Positions 11,409 to 17,137 of a stretch of DNA of 20,018 nt are shown in pieces. Source of the DNA: a virus. Under the pieces are notes generated by a model. It saw only the letters and a list, made by a program, of their open reading frames with translations. It had not been told where the DNA came from and searched no databases. Numbering within the stretch: position 1 is the stretch's first letter; each line of letters opens with the position of its first letter. A program made the translations under genes and the position numbers. The DNA is taken from the IMG/VR virus record IMGVR_UViG_3300020163_000021, positions 1 through 20,018 of that record. One strand, 5' to 3'.

Positions 11409-11579
11409 TTAGTCCCCCTTATCCATGCGGATTTGGAGTGCATCCGCAGTGATGATAATCTTTACAGGTTCGTCGTCCTTAGTTGCTCCGGGAATAAGAA
11501 CTTCTGTTCTAAATCCCTTCATTTCCCCGAAGGCCCCATGTTTTAACAAAGTTGTGATTAGAATATCAGTTATTTTCAT
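11409..11579 (-). CDS. Small soluble hypothetical protein, 56 aa
   Basis: ATG at 11579 follows AAGGGAG; the TAA stop lies one base before the next gene's ATG. The sequence suggests a helix (residues 2-15) followed by beta strands (FRTEVLIPG, then DEPVKIIITADALQIRMD). There are no Cys and no membrane segment. It comes straight after a strong terminator (11596-11629) and I see no promoter box in front, so expression probably relies on read-through. No family is recognised. Confidence 0.72.
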   Translation of the reverse strand: MKITDILITTLLKHGAFGEMKGFRTEVLIPGATKDDEPVKIIITADALQIRMDKGD

Positions 11580-11595
11580 ATGACTCCCTTCACAT

Positions 11596-11629
11596 TAAAA
11601 AAAGGGGAAGGGTCCTTCGACCCTACCTC
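11596..11629 (-). terminator. Strong rho-independent terminator after the 92-aa gene
   Basis: Stem GGTAGGGTC / GACCCTTCC, extended by GAG/CCC, with a GAAG loop, followed by TTTTTTTAA on the minus strand. Confidence 0.92.
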
Positions 11630-11630
11630 T

Positions 11631-11909
11631 TTAGAGCTTCAAAAAGCTGAATATCTTGCTTCGTGTTGGCATCACCACATTTTCAAGTGTAACGACCGCC
11701 GCTGTTAGTAGTATTTTGACACTACTTTCTACTACAACATCTGGTGATACAACCCATGTTGGTTTCAATATATTTGTGTATACCTGATCTCGTTTATTAA
11801 GTTCGTCCCAATCCTCCTTTGCAACTCCTTTCGCACACATCTCTTTTCTGACTATCCTACGCGCCGCTTTGATTTCTGACCTTTCGCTCTTCGGAAAGTT
11901 AATCTTCAT
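11631..11909 (-). CDS. Conserved phage membrane-associated protein, 92 aa
   Basis: ATG at 11909 follows a GGGGGAGG site. Residues 1-48 are charged and helical (KSERSEIKAARRIVRKEM...). Residues 50-60 contain PTWVVSPDVVV, followed by a hydrophobic helix (SSVKILLTAAVVTLENVVM) and a TRSKIFSFLKL tail. This order (polar helix, SPD turn, membrane helix, t-S-KAF-like tail) matches a small phage family I know as uncharacterised. Promoter 11923-11950 drives it and terminator 11596-11629 ends it. Confidence 0.78.
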   Translation of the reverse strand: MKINFPKSERSEIKAARRIVRKEMCAKGVAKEDWDELNKRDQVYTNILKPTWVVSPDVVVESSVKILLTAAVVTLENVVMPTRSKIFSFLKL

Positions 11910-11922
11910 ATAACCTCCCCCT

Positions 11923-11950
11923 TTCTATTATAGTCTAGGTTTTTTCTCCG
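11923..11950 (-). promoter_or_regulatory. Divergent phage promoter, CGGAG box, TATAATAGAA
   Basis: Spacing matches the others, but both ends differ (CGGAG and TATAATAGAA). It lies in the short gap between the XRE regulator and the 92-aa gene. Confidence 0.55.
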
Positions 11951-11952
11951 AT

Positions 11953-12198
11953 TCATGCTAGATAATTATCTTCTTCAAGATAAAAGAACTCAACCACTGA
12001 AATATCTAGTACCTCAGATAATTTTAATAATGTTATAACACTAGGAAAAAATTGGTATTCTGAATCAAGAATATGATGGATAGTTATTGGAGCAAGATTT
12101 GCTCGTTCCGCCAATGTTTGGACGTTAAGATTTTCCATTCGCATAGCGCGAATAAGTGTATCTTTGATTCTCTGTTTTTCATCCTGATATTGAAATAT
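11953..12198 (-). CDS. XRE/Cro-family transcriptional regulator, apparent non-canonical start
   Basis: From ATG 12144 the frame gives 63 aa, but that cuts off the first helix of the HTH_3 domain. Extending the open frame to 12198 adds FQYQDEKQRIKDTLIRA and completes the fold: helix 1 (QRIKDTLIRAMRMENLN), helix 2 (VQTLAERANL), recognition helix (APITIHHILDS), then two more helices ending VEFFYLEED. The only RBS, AGGAGG at 12203-12208, fits the extended form. The in-frame codons after it are ATT and ATA; no ATG, GTG or TTG is available. It is the last gene of the 14364-11953 operon and probably regulates phage promoters. Confidence 0.7.
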   Translation of the reverse strand: MFQYQDEKQRIKDTLIRAMRMENLNVQTLAERANLAPITIHHILDSEYQFFPSVITLLKLSEVLDISVVEFFYLEEDNYLA

Positions 12199-12206
12199 AA
12201 TTCCTC

Positions 12207-12965
12207 CTAACGCATATAATTAGGATTAGGATATACTTGCGCACTAATAGCAAGACATGGCTGTCCTTCCGGAGTAAGTTGACTGCTATATTCTATCTGG
12301 ATTAAACCCTTGTCTACATCAAAACCTGATTGTTCACCAAGTACACAAGGGTCCAAACCTATAGCATAATATAAGTCATTTAATACCAACCATCTTTCCT
12401 TCATTAGATCATAATCTAGTTCGACTACTTGCTGTCTAATCTTTTCTACTGAACTTCTAAAATATCTATCAGAGAGTTTATCATGACAAAGTACATCACC
12501 ATGCCCAGTAATGATGATTGTCCTGTCCCCCACAGGACTGTTTGCAATTCGGTCCTTTGCTACACTATCACGAATCTTAAGCTCCTTACCTTTCCCAATC
12601 TCTTCTATAACCTTATCCTTATACTCTCTAAAAGCAGTCTCACTCAGAGAATATAAGGCTGCAAGGGCTGCAGTACGACCTGCATTAATGGTTTGAGCAC
12701 CAACAATACAAGATATGGTTGTAGCGCCTAAGAGAATTGGAGGGACAAAGCATTTCCAAGTAAGTTTTATTTTTTCAAGGAATGAGAGTTCTTCTTTTCG
12801 ATAAAGTTCTTCTTCGCTGATAAGCGTATACGCTTTCAACGTAGAATGACCTGTTAGGAGTGCAGTTCCAAAAACTCCACCACACCCTAGGCCAGTTAGA
12901 ATATACGGACTATTTTTGGTAATCATACCTCCAAAGGTTTGTAAACCTTTTTGTATATTATTCAC
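12207..12965 (-). CDS. DUF6353 family phage membrane protein, second copy, 252 aa
   Basis: GTG at 12965 was chosen because AGAGGTGAT lies six bases upstream; a GTG nine bases earlier is possible. Residues 15-40 (SPYILTGLGCGGVFGTALLTGH) and 70-90 (CFVPPILLGATTISCIVGA) are membrane helices. They are followed by GRTAALAALYSLSETAFREYKDKVIEEIG, the same block as in the copy at 5066-6004. The C-terminal domain, with YDLMKERWLVLNDLYYAIGLDP, is also shared. The two copies are diverged paralogues. It overlaps the preceding gene by eight bases. Function unknown. Confidence 0.85.
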   Translation of the reverse strand: MNNIQKGLQTFGGMITKNSPYILTGLGCGGVFGTALLTGHSTLKAYTLISEEELYRKEELSFLEKIKLTWKCFVPPILLGATTISCIVGAQTINAGRTAALAALYSLSETAFREYKDKVIEEIGKGKELKIRDSVAKDRIANSPVGDRTIIITGHGDVLCHDKLSDRYFRSSVEKIRQQVVELDYDLMKERWLVLNDLYYAIGLDPCVLGEQSGFDVDKGLIQIEYSSQLTPEGQPCLAISAQVYPNPNYMR

Positions 12966-13209
12966 AGATATCACCTCTTAGGTCAGCTCTTAATTTCTCT
13001 AATGTAATTGTTGGATCATCTTTTTTAGATATTTCTAATTGTAAAATCTGAATTTCCCGTTCTAAATCGTTGATAACATCGATGCAGTCTGCTGCCATAA
13101 GAGATACATTAACTTCAAAAGTGTCGTATTTCTTATTCTTATACTTTTCTTTAACAGCATTCAATTCCCTCAGAATCCACTCATTCTTTGTCTCGCCACT
13201 GTTTCTCAT
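12958..13209 (-). CDS. Small coiled-coil protein, 83 aa
   Basis: ATG at 13209 follows GAGGAG four bases after the upstream gene's stop. It has two helical segments: residues 8-25, rich in Lys/Glu, and residues 44-62 (VINDLEREIQILQLEIS) with clear heptads. There is one internal Cys (42) and a Cys near the C-terminus. There are no membrane segments. It may be a dimeric partner of a neighbouring protein; no family is recognised. Confidence 0.78.
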   Translation of the reverse strand: MRNSGETKNEWILRELNAVKEKYKNKKYDTFEVNVSLMAADCIDVINDLEREIQILQLEISKKDDPTITLEKLRADLRGDICE

Positions 13210-13212
13210 AAT

Positions 13213-13512
13213 TTATCTCCTCTCAAGTAATAAGTCTAAATTGCTTCCAAATAACTGTTTAAGCCAATTTTCTTCATCGGCTGAAGTGCATATAACCATA
13301 GTCGTAGGTTTAATCCAAGAATCAAACATGTCCGCAATATTCTTCATCTCTAAAGAATATGCTTTTAGATTATGACTAATTTCACGTTTTATTTGGTCGG
13401 GGACCTCACTTTTCGTATTGTTACATCTGTTAATATAATCTGATAATTCTTCAAGACGACGTTCTAAAATGAGAATCCTTGGGTTTTCAAATATAAACGA
13501 GCTTTTTGACAT
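13213..13512 (-). CDS. Helical hypothetical protein, 99 aa
   Basis: ATG at 13512 follows AAGGAGGAAGG and lies 49 bases inside the end of the zinc-binding-type gene, a long overlap compared with other junctions here. The protein is predominantly helical (residues 10-65, LERRLEELSDYINRC...IKREISHNLKAYS) with a short strand near 72-77 (TMVICTS). There is no signal peptide or membrane helix. Family unknown. It is part of the seven-gene operon started by promoter 14413-14440. Confidence 0.78.
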   Translation of the reverse strand: MSKSSFIFENPRILILERRLEELSDYINRCNNTKSEVPDQIKREISHNLKAYSLEMKNIADMFDSWIKPTTMVICTSADEENWLKQLFGSNLDLLLERR

Positions 13513-13727
13513 GCTTCCTTCCTCCTTCTAATACGTGGTTTAGTTGGTTTCTTTTCTATATCAGGATTACCGCATCTAGAACAAGTTATCAAAGATTCAT
13601 CCCCGTCAAAATATACAGGTTTAGAAATTTCTGCTCCGCATCTTGTACCATTGTAAAAATTTACTCGGTGAACTAAATGAATTAAACATCCAGTTATTGT
13701 TTTTCGACTAGACATTAAGAGTTTCAC
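13464..13727 (-). CDS. Small putative zinc-ribbon phage protein, 87 aa
   Basis: GTG at 13727 follows GAGGAG and overlaps the preceding stop (GTGA). The residues H17-x2-H20, C30-G and C49-x2-C52 resemble small phage proteins with the pattern VH-x(n)-TxCG-x(n)-VTCxxC, thought to bind zinc. The C-terminal 30 residues are highly basic (KKPTKPRIRRRKEACQK), suggesting nucleic acid binding. No function is established; a DNA- or RNA-binding accessory is the likeliest role. Confidence 0.75.
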   Translation of the reverse strand: MKLLMSSRKTITGCLIHLVHRVNFYNGTRCGAEISKPVYFDGDESLITCSRCGNPDIEKKPTKPRIRRRKEACQKARLYLKTQGFSF

Positions 13728-13987
13728 AGTAACTCCTCCTCAAGTGATTGTTTAAACATATCAATATTTGGATTAGTATTTATAAGAAGTTCAATTTGTT
13801 TACCAAGCCATTTTCTTTCTTGTTCTGAGTCTAATATCTTGTTTTGTGAAATTCTTAACGCTCTATTTAGTTGGCTATTAACTATCAAAACTTGCTTGTA
13901 TTTTCTACGATATTCCCAACTACTTAATGTCTGTGTAATAATAACCAACATTGCAGCGACTAGTATCCAAACCAAAAAATCATTCAT
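13724..13987 (-). CDS. Single-helix membrane protein with coiled-coil tail, 87 aa
   Basis: ATG at 13987 was chosen because AAAGGAG lies nine bases upstream; an ATG three codons earlier directly abuts the RBS and is unlikely. Residues 4-22 (FLVWILVAAMLVIITQTLS) are a membrane helix, followed by basic residues (EYRRKYK) and a helical, coiled-coil-like tail to the end. This suggests N-out, C-in topology, resembling phage proteins of the Rz/spanin or XhlA size class, but no specific family is recognised. Confidence 0.75.
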   Translation of the reverse strand: MNDFLVWILVAAMLVIITQTLSSWEYRRKYKQVLIVNSQLNRALRISQNKILDSEQERKWLGKQIELLINTNPNIDMFKQSLEEELL

Positions 13988-14001
13988 ATGTAGCATCTCC
14001 T

Positions 14002-14364
14002 TTAAAGATTATGTGCGCCAGGCATTCCTAGTTTGTCTAACAAAATTCTTAGTTTCTGTACTGACTCTACCCTACAGTAATCTTGGACCGAACAAAAACC
14101 ACATAATGTACCTTTTGTTATAGCCATACAGCGTCTTGACAAGAAACGAATTATTTCGGCAACTTTATCGTCTTCAGGAATAATGGTGGCTGGAGGAGCA
14201 TGTTTAATTTCATTTAATAGTTCAGCATTTTTTTCCCTTAACTGGTTGCAATCTTTTCGTCTCAGTTCAACCTCCCTTTCTAAGTTATACATTTTCTTCT
14301 CCATCGCTTTGAGGTCCGTTGTCGCCTTAGTTTCCAGGTCTTTCTTCAAATCTTCAAAGTTCAT
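14002..14364 (-). CDS. Coiled-coil protein with C-terminal four-Cys cluster, 120 aa
   Basis: ATG at 14364 follows AAAGGAG. Residues 5-55 form a long heptad coiled coil (LKAMEKKMYNLEREVELRRK). The C-terminal domain has C79, C88, C91 and C97 (LCGFCSVQDYC), a plausible zinc or metal site. It is the first gene of the seven-gene operon whose promoter is at 14413-14440. No family is recognised; by architecture it could be a DNA-binding or scaffold-type protein. Confidence 0.78.
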   Translation of the reverse strand: MNFEDLKKDLETKATTDLKAMEKKMYNLEREVELRRKDCNQLREKNAELLNEIKHAPPATIIPEDDKVAEIIRFLSRRCMAITKGTLCGFCSVQDYCRVESVQKLRILLDKLGMPGAHNL

Positions 14365-14412
14365 AGAATTCTCCTTTCACAAAAAAATATAATGATGTGT
14401 TATCTCATTATC

Positions 14413-14440
14413 CTTCATTATAGGGTGTGAAAAAGTTGCG
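14413..14440 (-). promoter_or_regulatory. Phage promoter, CGCAA box, TATAATGAAG
   Basis: Standard spacing; it drives the seven-gene operon 14364-11953, the longest unit tied to one of these promoters. Confidence 0.85.
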
Positions 14441-14441
14441 A

Positions 14442-14466
14442 GAAAAAGAAGAGGACGTTAATCCTC
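14442..14466 (-). terminator. Rho-independent terminator after the 79-aa gene
   Basis: GAGGA / TCCTC stem with a six-base loop (14451-14466), followed by TTCTTTTTCTC and then CGCAA of the next promoter. Confidence 0.85.
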
Positions 14467-14480
14467 TAATTTCATATAAA

Positions 14481-14720
14481 TTATTTAAGGGTTTTCAGTG
14501 TTCTCAAATACTCTTTCGCTGACATCTCAAGCTCCATTCGACCATTAGTCGCAAGATGAATTAAGGTGTCGCATTCCTCGTCCGTCAAACCTAACGACTT
14601 TAGCCAATCGCTAAAGTCACTATGTCCAGCTATACGGTGAATTTCTCCTCCCACTCTTATCCAACTCATAATGTATCTTGATGCATGGACTCCCTTTACC
14701 AATACGTTTTCAAATAACAT
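14481..14720 (-). CDS. Small soluble hypothetical protein, 79 aa
   Basis: ATG at 14720 follows TAGGAGG. The protein looks globular with no membrane helix. Residues 18-30 (MSWIRVGGEIHRIAG) may be beta strands and residues 35-79 two or three helices (FSDWLKSLGLTDEECDTLIHLATNG, KEYLRTLKTL). It is a monocistronic cassette between promoter 14742-14769 and terminator 14442-14466. No family is recognised. Confidence 0.78.
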   Translation of the reverse strand: MLFENVLVKGVHASRYIMSWIRVGGEIHRIAGHSDFSDWLKSLGLTDEECDTLIHLATNGRMELEMSAKEYLRTLKTLK

Positions 14721-14741
14721 AAATACCTCCTATAAATTTTA

Positions 14742-14769
14742 TTTCATTATAGAAGTAGTTTTTATTGCG
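14742..14769 (-). promoter_or_regulatory. Phage promoter, CGCAA box, TATAATGAAA
   Basis: Exact match driving the 79-aa gene. It is preceded by a 65-bp spacer element that recurs before promoter 15589-15616. Confidence 0.88.
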
Positions 14770-14832
14770 AAAAATTAGAGCATAAGAACTTTGCGCACTT
14801 TTTCCAATTTTCTCATCCGGGGAAATTTTAGG
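14768..14832. repeat. Recurrent intergenic spacer element, copy 1
   Basis: Both ends recur at 15615-15677: CGAAAAATTAGAGC at the promoter side, and TCATCCGGGGAAATTTTAGG at the terminator side; the middle has diverged. It lies between a terminator and a promoter and has no gene. Possible roles are UP element, operator, or recombination scar. Confidence 0.55.
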
Positions 14833-14875
14833 AAAAGAAAGGGTAAGAGCTTTTCAGCCCTTAACCTTTCTTTCC
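14831..14875 (-). terminator. Very long-stem terminator overlapping the 46-aa gene's stop
   Basis: About 20 imperfect base pairs (GGAAAGAAAGGTTAAGGGCT with AGCTCTTACCCTTTCTTTCC-like arm) around a GAAA loop. The TAA stop lies in the 5' arm. The T-rich 3' arm serves as the tail. Confidence 0.75.
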
Positions 14876-15001
14876 CCACAATAAATTGTAAATGGCTGCC
14901 TGTGTCCTTCTTCTTCGATTTATTAATATCATTCTTCTCACAACTGTACCAGATACAAATCCAAGTATGAACGATATTAACGCCAAAATATAACTTTCCA
15001 T
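14861..15001 (-). CDS. 46-aa single-helix membrane protein
   Basis: ATG at 15001 follows AGGAGG; the TAA stop is part of the terminator stem. Residues 3-21 (SYILALISFILGFVSGTVV) form one membrane helix. The rest is strongly basic (RRMILINRRRRT), giving a predicted C-in orientation, and ends in a short aromatic segment. It is a monocistronic cassette with promoter 15023-15050. No homologue is recognised. Confidence 0.75.
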   Translation of the reverse strand: MESYILALISFILGFVSGTVVRRMILINRRRRTQAAIYNLLWGKKG

Positions 15002-15022
15002 AACAACCTCCTATAAATATTA

Positions 15023-15050
15023 TTTCATTATAGGAGAAGTTTTATCTGCA
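15023..15050 (-). promoter_or_regulatory. Phage promoter variant, TGCAG box, TATAATGAAA
   Basis: Spacing and downstream half exact; the first base of the box is T. It drives the 46-aa gene. Confidence 0.82.
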
Positions 15051-15074
15051 AAAGAAAAGAGGTTGTTACGCCTC
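15051..15074 (-). terminator. Terminator after the 64-aa gene
   Basis: GAGG / CCTC stem around CGTAACAA, followed by TTTTCTTTT. The TAA stop lies in the loop. The stem is short but the T-rich tail is good. Confidence 0.7.
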
Positions 15075-15260
15075 AATCCTTTCACTTTCTTTAAATCCTA
15101 TAATTCCGGTTATGATATGTAATAGTAGACCAACCACGAACATCGGCAACCTTTCCATAACTGTATAATCCATAATGCTGTTTCTTGCGAGTGCACAACC
15201 GACTATAATCCATAGTAAAACCAACCACCAATATTTCAATGCCATCTCTATTCTTTTCAT
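15066..15260 (-). CDS. Two-helix membrane protein, 64 aa
   Basis: ATG at 15260 follows AGGAGGG. Residues 8-26 (LKYWWLVLLWIIVGCALA) and 37-55 (RLPMFVVGLLLHIITGIIGF) are two membrane helices joined by a polar loop (RNSIMDYTVME). The termini are short and charged. The size and layout resemble small phage holin or TMhelix proteins but no family is recognised. It is a monocistronic cassette with promoter 15283-15310. Confidence 0.78.
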   Translation of the reverse strand: MKRIEMALKYWWLVLLWIIVGCALARNSIMDYTVMERLPMFVVGLLLHIITGIIGFKESERIEA

Positions 15261-15282
15261 ATTACCCTCCTATAAAGATTTA

Positions 15283-15310
15283 TTTCATTATAGGATAGGT
15301 TTTTATTACG
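15283..15310 (-). promoter_or_regulatory. Phage promoter variant, CGTAA box, TATAATGAAA
   Basis: The box and flanks (15281-15316, 36 bp) are identical to 15587-15622. It drives the 64-aa gene. Confidence 0.85.
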
Positions 15311-15340
15311 AAAAAAGGAAAAAGAAGCTTATTCAGCCTC
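15311..15340 (-). terminator. Rho-independent terminator after the 78-aa gene
   Basis: GAGGCT / AGCTTC stem (one wobble) with a GAATA loop, followed by TTTTTCCTTTTTT. It includes the end of the 78-aa gene. Confidence 0.8.
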
Positions 15341-15565
15341 TTTGTAATCCCGTTTAATTCTCTTACTCGGGAATCCTTCAAGCAACTTTTTTGCTATCTT
15401 TTTCCTATACTGTGAAATGTACTTTTGAAGAGCTTTTTCCGCTTTTTCATATGCATTCTTACTATCTACCAGTTCAGGATCTGTCATACTACGGTGAGTT
15501 TTATCCAACTCATAGTACTCTAGTGCCTCATTCCTTTTAGACAATAACTTAACATATTTATTCAT
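15329..15565 (-). CDS. Small basic helical protein, 78 aa
   Basis: ATG at 15565 follows AAAGGAG. The protein is rich in Lys, Glu and Tyr and predicted all helical: residues 5-25 and 33-62 (DSKNAYEKAEKALQKYISQYRKK) with a basic tail (SKRIKRDYKEAE). There is no membrane helix or Cys. It is a monocistronic cassette whose promoter (15589-15616) shares an exact 36-bp block with that of the next cassette. Family unknown. Confidence 0.78.
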   Translation of the reverse strand: MNKYVKLLSKRNEALEYYELDKTHRSMTDPELVDSKNAYEKAEKALQKYISQYRKKIAKKLLEGFPSKRIKRDYKEAE

Positions 15566-15588
15566 CTTATTTCTCCTTTCAAAATCTA

Positions 15589-15616
15589 TTTCATTATAGG
15601 ATAGGTTTTTATTACG
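15589..15616 (-). promoter_or_regulatory. Phage promoter variant, CGTAA box, TATAATGAAA
   Basis: Identical to the promoter at 15283-15310; it drives the 78-aa gene and is preceded by the second copy of the spacer element. Confidence 0.85.
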
Positions 15617-15677
15617 AAAAAATTAGAGCCAGTGTTTTATTTACATTTTCAAAATTTCATCCGCGGGAAAATTTAGG
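15615..15677. repeat. Recurrent intergenic spacer element, copy 2
   Basis: Shares CGAAAAAATTAGAGC and TCATCCG(C)GGGAAAATTTAGG ends with the copy at 14768-14832, with a diverged AT-rich middle. It lies between the holin terminator and the first small-gene promoter. Confidence 0.55.
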
Positions 15678-15703
15678 GAGAGCCACATCGCTGTAGCCCT
15701 CCC
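15676..15703 (-). terminator. Terminator of the lysis operon
   Basis: A 12-bp stem with two wobbles (GGGAGGGCTACA / TGTGGCTCTCCC) and a GCGA loop is followed by TAAATTTT. It lies just after the holin gene's stop. Confidence 0.8.
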
Positions 15704-15714
15704 ATTTTGAAGTA

Positions 15715-16041
15715 TTACAATTTGGCGTGTGAATCGACAGTAATTCGAATAGGCTTTCCTTTTGAAATCGTCGCAACTGGGTTGTCCAAAGCTACTTGAT
15801 ACGTACCTTTTTCAGGAGTAATCAGAAGAGTACCCTCTGATCCAACCTCTGGCAGATTAACTGCTACACTAGTTAACATTGAAATGATACCCGCTACAAG
15901 AGCTACAGAAACTATTTTAACCCACTGAATATCTTCAAATGCAGCACCAACAGTAAGCATACCTAAAGCTGTCTGCGCAACGGTCTTAGCGGCTCGGATT
16001 AAAGCAGCACGTAGCCATTCAAGAGTAAGTTTTTTTGGCAT
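15715..16041 (-). CDS. Phage r1t-type holin, 108 aa
   Basis: ATG at 16041 follows AAGGAG. The N-terminus (WLRAALIRAAKTVAQTALGMLTVG) followed by a second helix (VKIVSVALVAGIISMLTSVAV, about 40-60) matches the r1t holin family, with the typical R-A-x-K-T-x-A-Q-T signature. Holins assemble in the cytoplasmic membrane and open it at a set time so endolysin can reach the cell wall. The C-terminal 40 residues are a soluble, beta-like extension longer than in the standard family. It follows the endolysin gene and ends the lysis operon. Confidence 0.82.
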   Translation of the reverse strand: MPKKLTLEWLRAALIRAAKTVAQTALGMLTVGAAFEDIQWVKIVSVALVAGIISMLTSVAVNLPEVGSEGTLLITPEKGTYQVALDNPVATISKGKPIRITVDSHAKL

Positions 16042-16051
16042 TTTATCTCCT

Positions 16052-16699
16052 TCATAGAGAATATAATTTTATAATTAAATCTGGAAGGTACTTCAATATC
16101 TCCAAGTCGCCAATATTTCCATCCGCTTTAGCAACGGCTATACTAGAATTAATAGCCTTAACCCATCTATCCGGATCGTCTACAGTTGTACGTAGAACCT
16201 GTTCCCATGTAGAATAACTGATACCAGGAAACTCAAGCCAATTTGTCCATGTATTGGCTCCTGTTCCTACAAGAGGTGTACGCACTACACCGTATATAGT
16301 ACCTTTTGACTCAATTACCCAATCTTTACCGTCATATACGCCAATGTGGCCAACACGGTAAACACAGATACCAGGTCTTTCGGGAATTGTTGTAAGGAGG
16401 CCCTTAGTCTCTGCGTTAGCGAAGGCCATATCTGCGTTAATATCGGTCTTCGCGTCATAATTAATTGCTCCTTTATTCCACCATAAATATGACTTTATAA
16501 GTCCAACGCAATCCACAGACCGTCTTCCAATATTATTTGCTAATATAAATTCTTTATGCTGGACTACCTCTGGTAATCTTTTGAGAATCTCCTCGAGAAA
16601 CGGTATTGTAAGAATTTTTCCATATGATCCTAATGTATATGCCCAATGCTCCGCCAGTGCCATTCTAGCATGTGTGGCCAAACCATAACCGGTCTTCAT
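16052..16699 (-). CDS. Endolysin, NlpC/P60-type (CHAP-like) cysteine peptidase/amidase
   Basis: ATG at 16699 follows AAGGGAG. The catalytic core is visible: SVDCVGLIKSYLWW with Cys 64, YRVGHIGVYDG with His 118, and a strand WVIESKG with Glu 130 as the likely third residue. This order is typical of NlpC/P60 phage endolysins that cut peptidoglycan stem peptides. The C-terminal 60 residues contain no recognised cell-wall-binding repeat. There is no signal peptide, so release depends on the holin encoded next door (11 bases downstream). The assignment is strong; exact bond specificity is unknown. Confidence 0.85.
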   Translation of the reverse strand: MKTGYGLATHARMALAEHWAYTLGSYGKILTIPFLEEILKRLPEVVQHKEFILANNIGRRSVDCVGLIKSYLWWNKGAINYDAKTDINADMAFANAETKGLLTTIPERPGICVYRVGHIGVYDGKDWVIESKGTIYGVVRTPLVGTGANTWTNWLEFPGISYSTWEQVLRTTVDDPDRWVKAINSSIAVAKADGNIGDLEILKYLPDLIIKLYSL

Positions 16700-16723
16700 G
16701 GTGGTCTCCCTTCACGATATATT

Positions 16724-17113
16724 TTATTTCATAAACTCTCCGACACCAACAAGTGTTCCGATAATGATAATGGCCCATTTAAGTAAGTCAAGCAATTGTG
16801 GAAACAATTTTTGGAGAAGTGGTTGTCCTTCGGATGCCGGTAAGTGAGGAGTAAGGACTGAATTCAACTTTTCTAGAACACCTCGTAATGTATCTTTCAT
16901 TTCTCCTTGAGTGTCTAGAACTTGTTTCATATAAACCTTTGTCTCGGCGCCCACGGTACTGATTGTTTTTAATTCGATTTCATGGCGTTCTATGGTTTGT
17001 TCAAGTCTGGCCCAATCTCTTTCATGCACGCATGGTTCAGCCATTCTTATGTCCCTCTCACTTCGGCGTTCGATCCCACTTCGACGTTCTAACCAATCTA
17101 TCGCTTCGCTCAT
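16724..17113 (-). CDS. XhlA-like lysis accessory protein with C-terminal membrane helix, 129 aa
   Basis: ATG at 17113 follows AGGAGG. Residues 24-46 (MAEPCVHERDWARLEQTIERHE) resemble the XhlA/haemolysin N-terminal pattern, with CVHE followed by a coiled coil. Residues 47-85 continue the coiled coil and residues 110-127 (LLKWAIIIIGTLVGVGEF) are a membrane helix. XhlA-type proteins cooperate with holins in Bacillus prophage lysis. The extra 23 residues at the front are Arg/Glu-rich; the internal Met 24 lacks an RBS. It heads the lysis cassette. Confidence 0.75.
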   Translation of the reverse strand: MSEAIDWLERRSGIERRSERDIRMAEPCVHERDWARLEQTIERHEIELKTISTVGAETKVYMKQVLDTQGEMKDTLRGVLEKLNSVLTPHLPASEGQPLLQKLFPQLLDLLKWAIIIIGTLVGVGEFMK

Positions 17114-17137
17114 TTAGTGACCTCCTGTGCATCAACC

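Noticed and set aside
1885-15616. CRISPR-like or tandem repeat array from the recurring 28-bp element
   Set aside because: Copies are spaced irregularly by genes, always in promoter position, with variable centres and no short uniform spacers.
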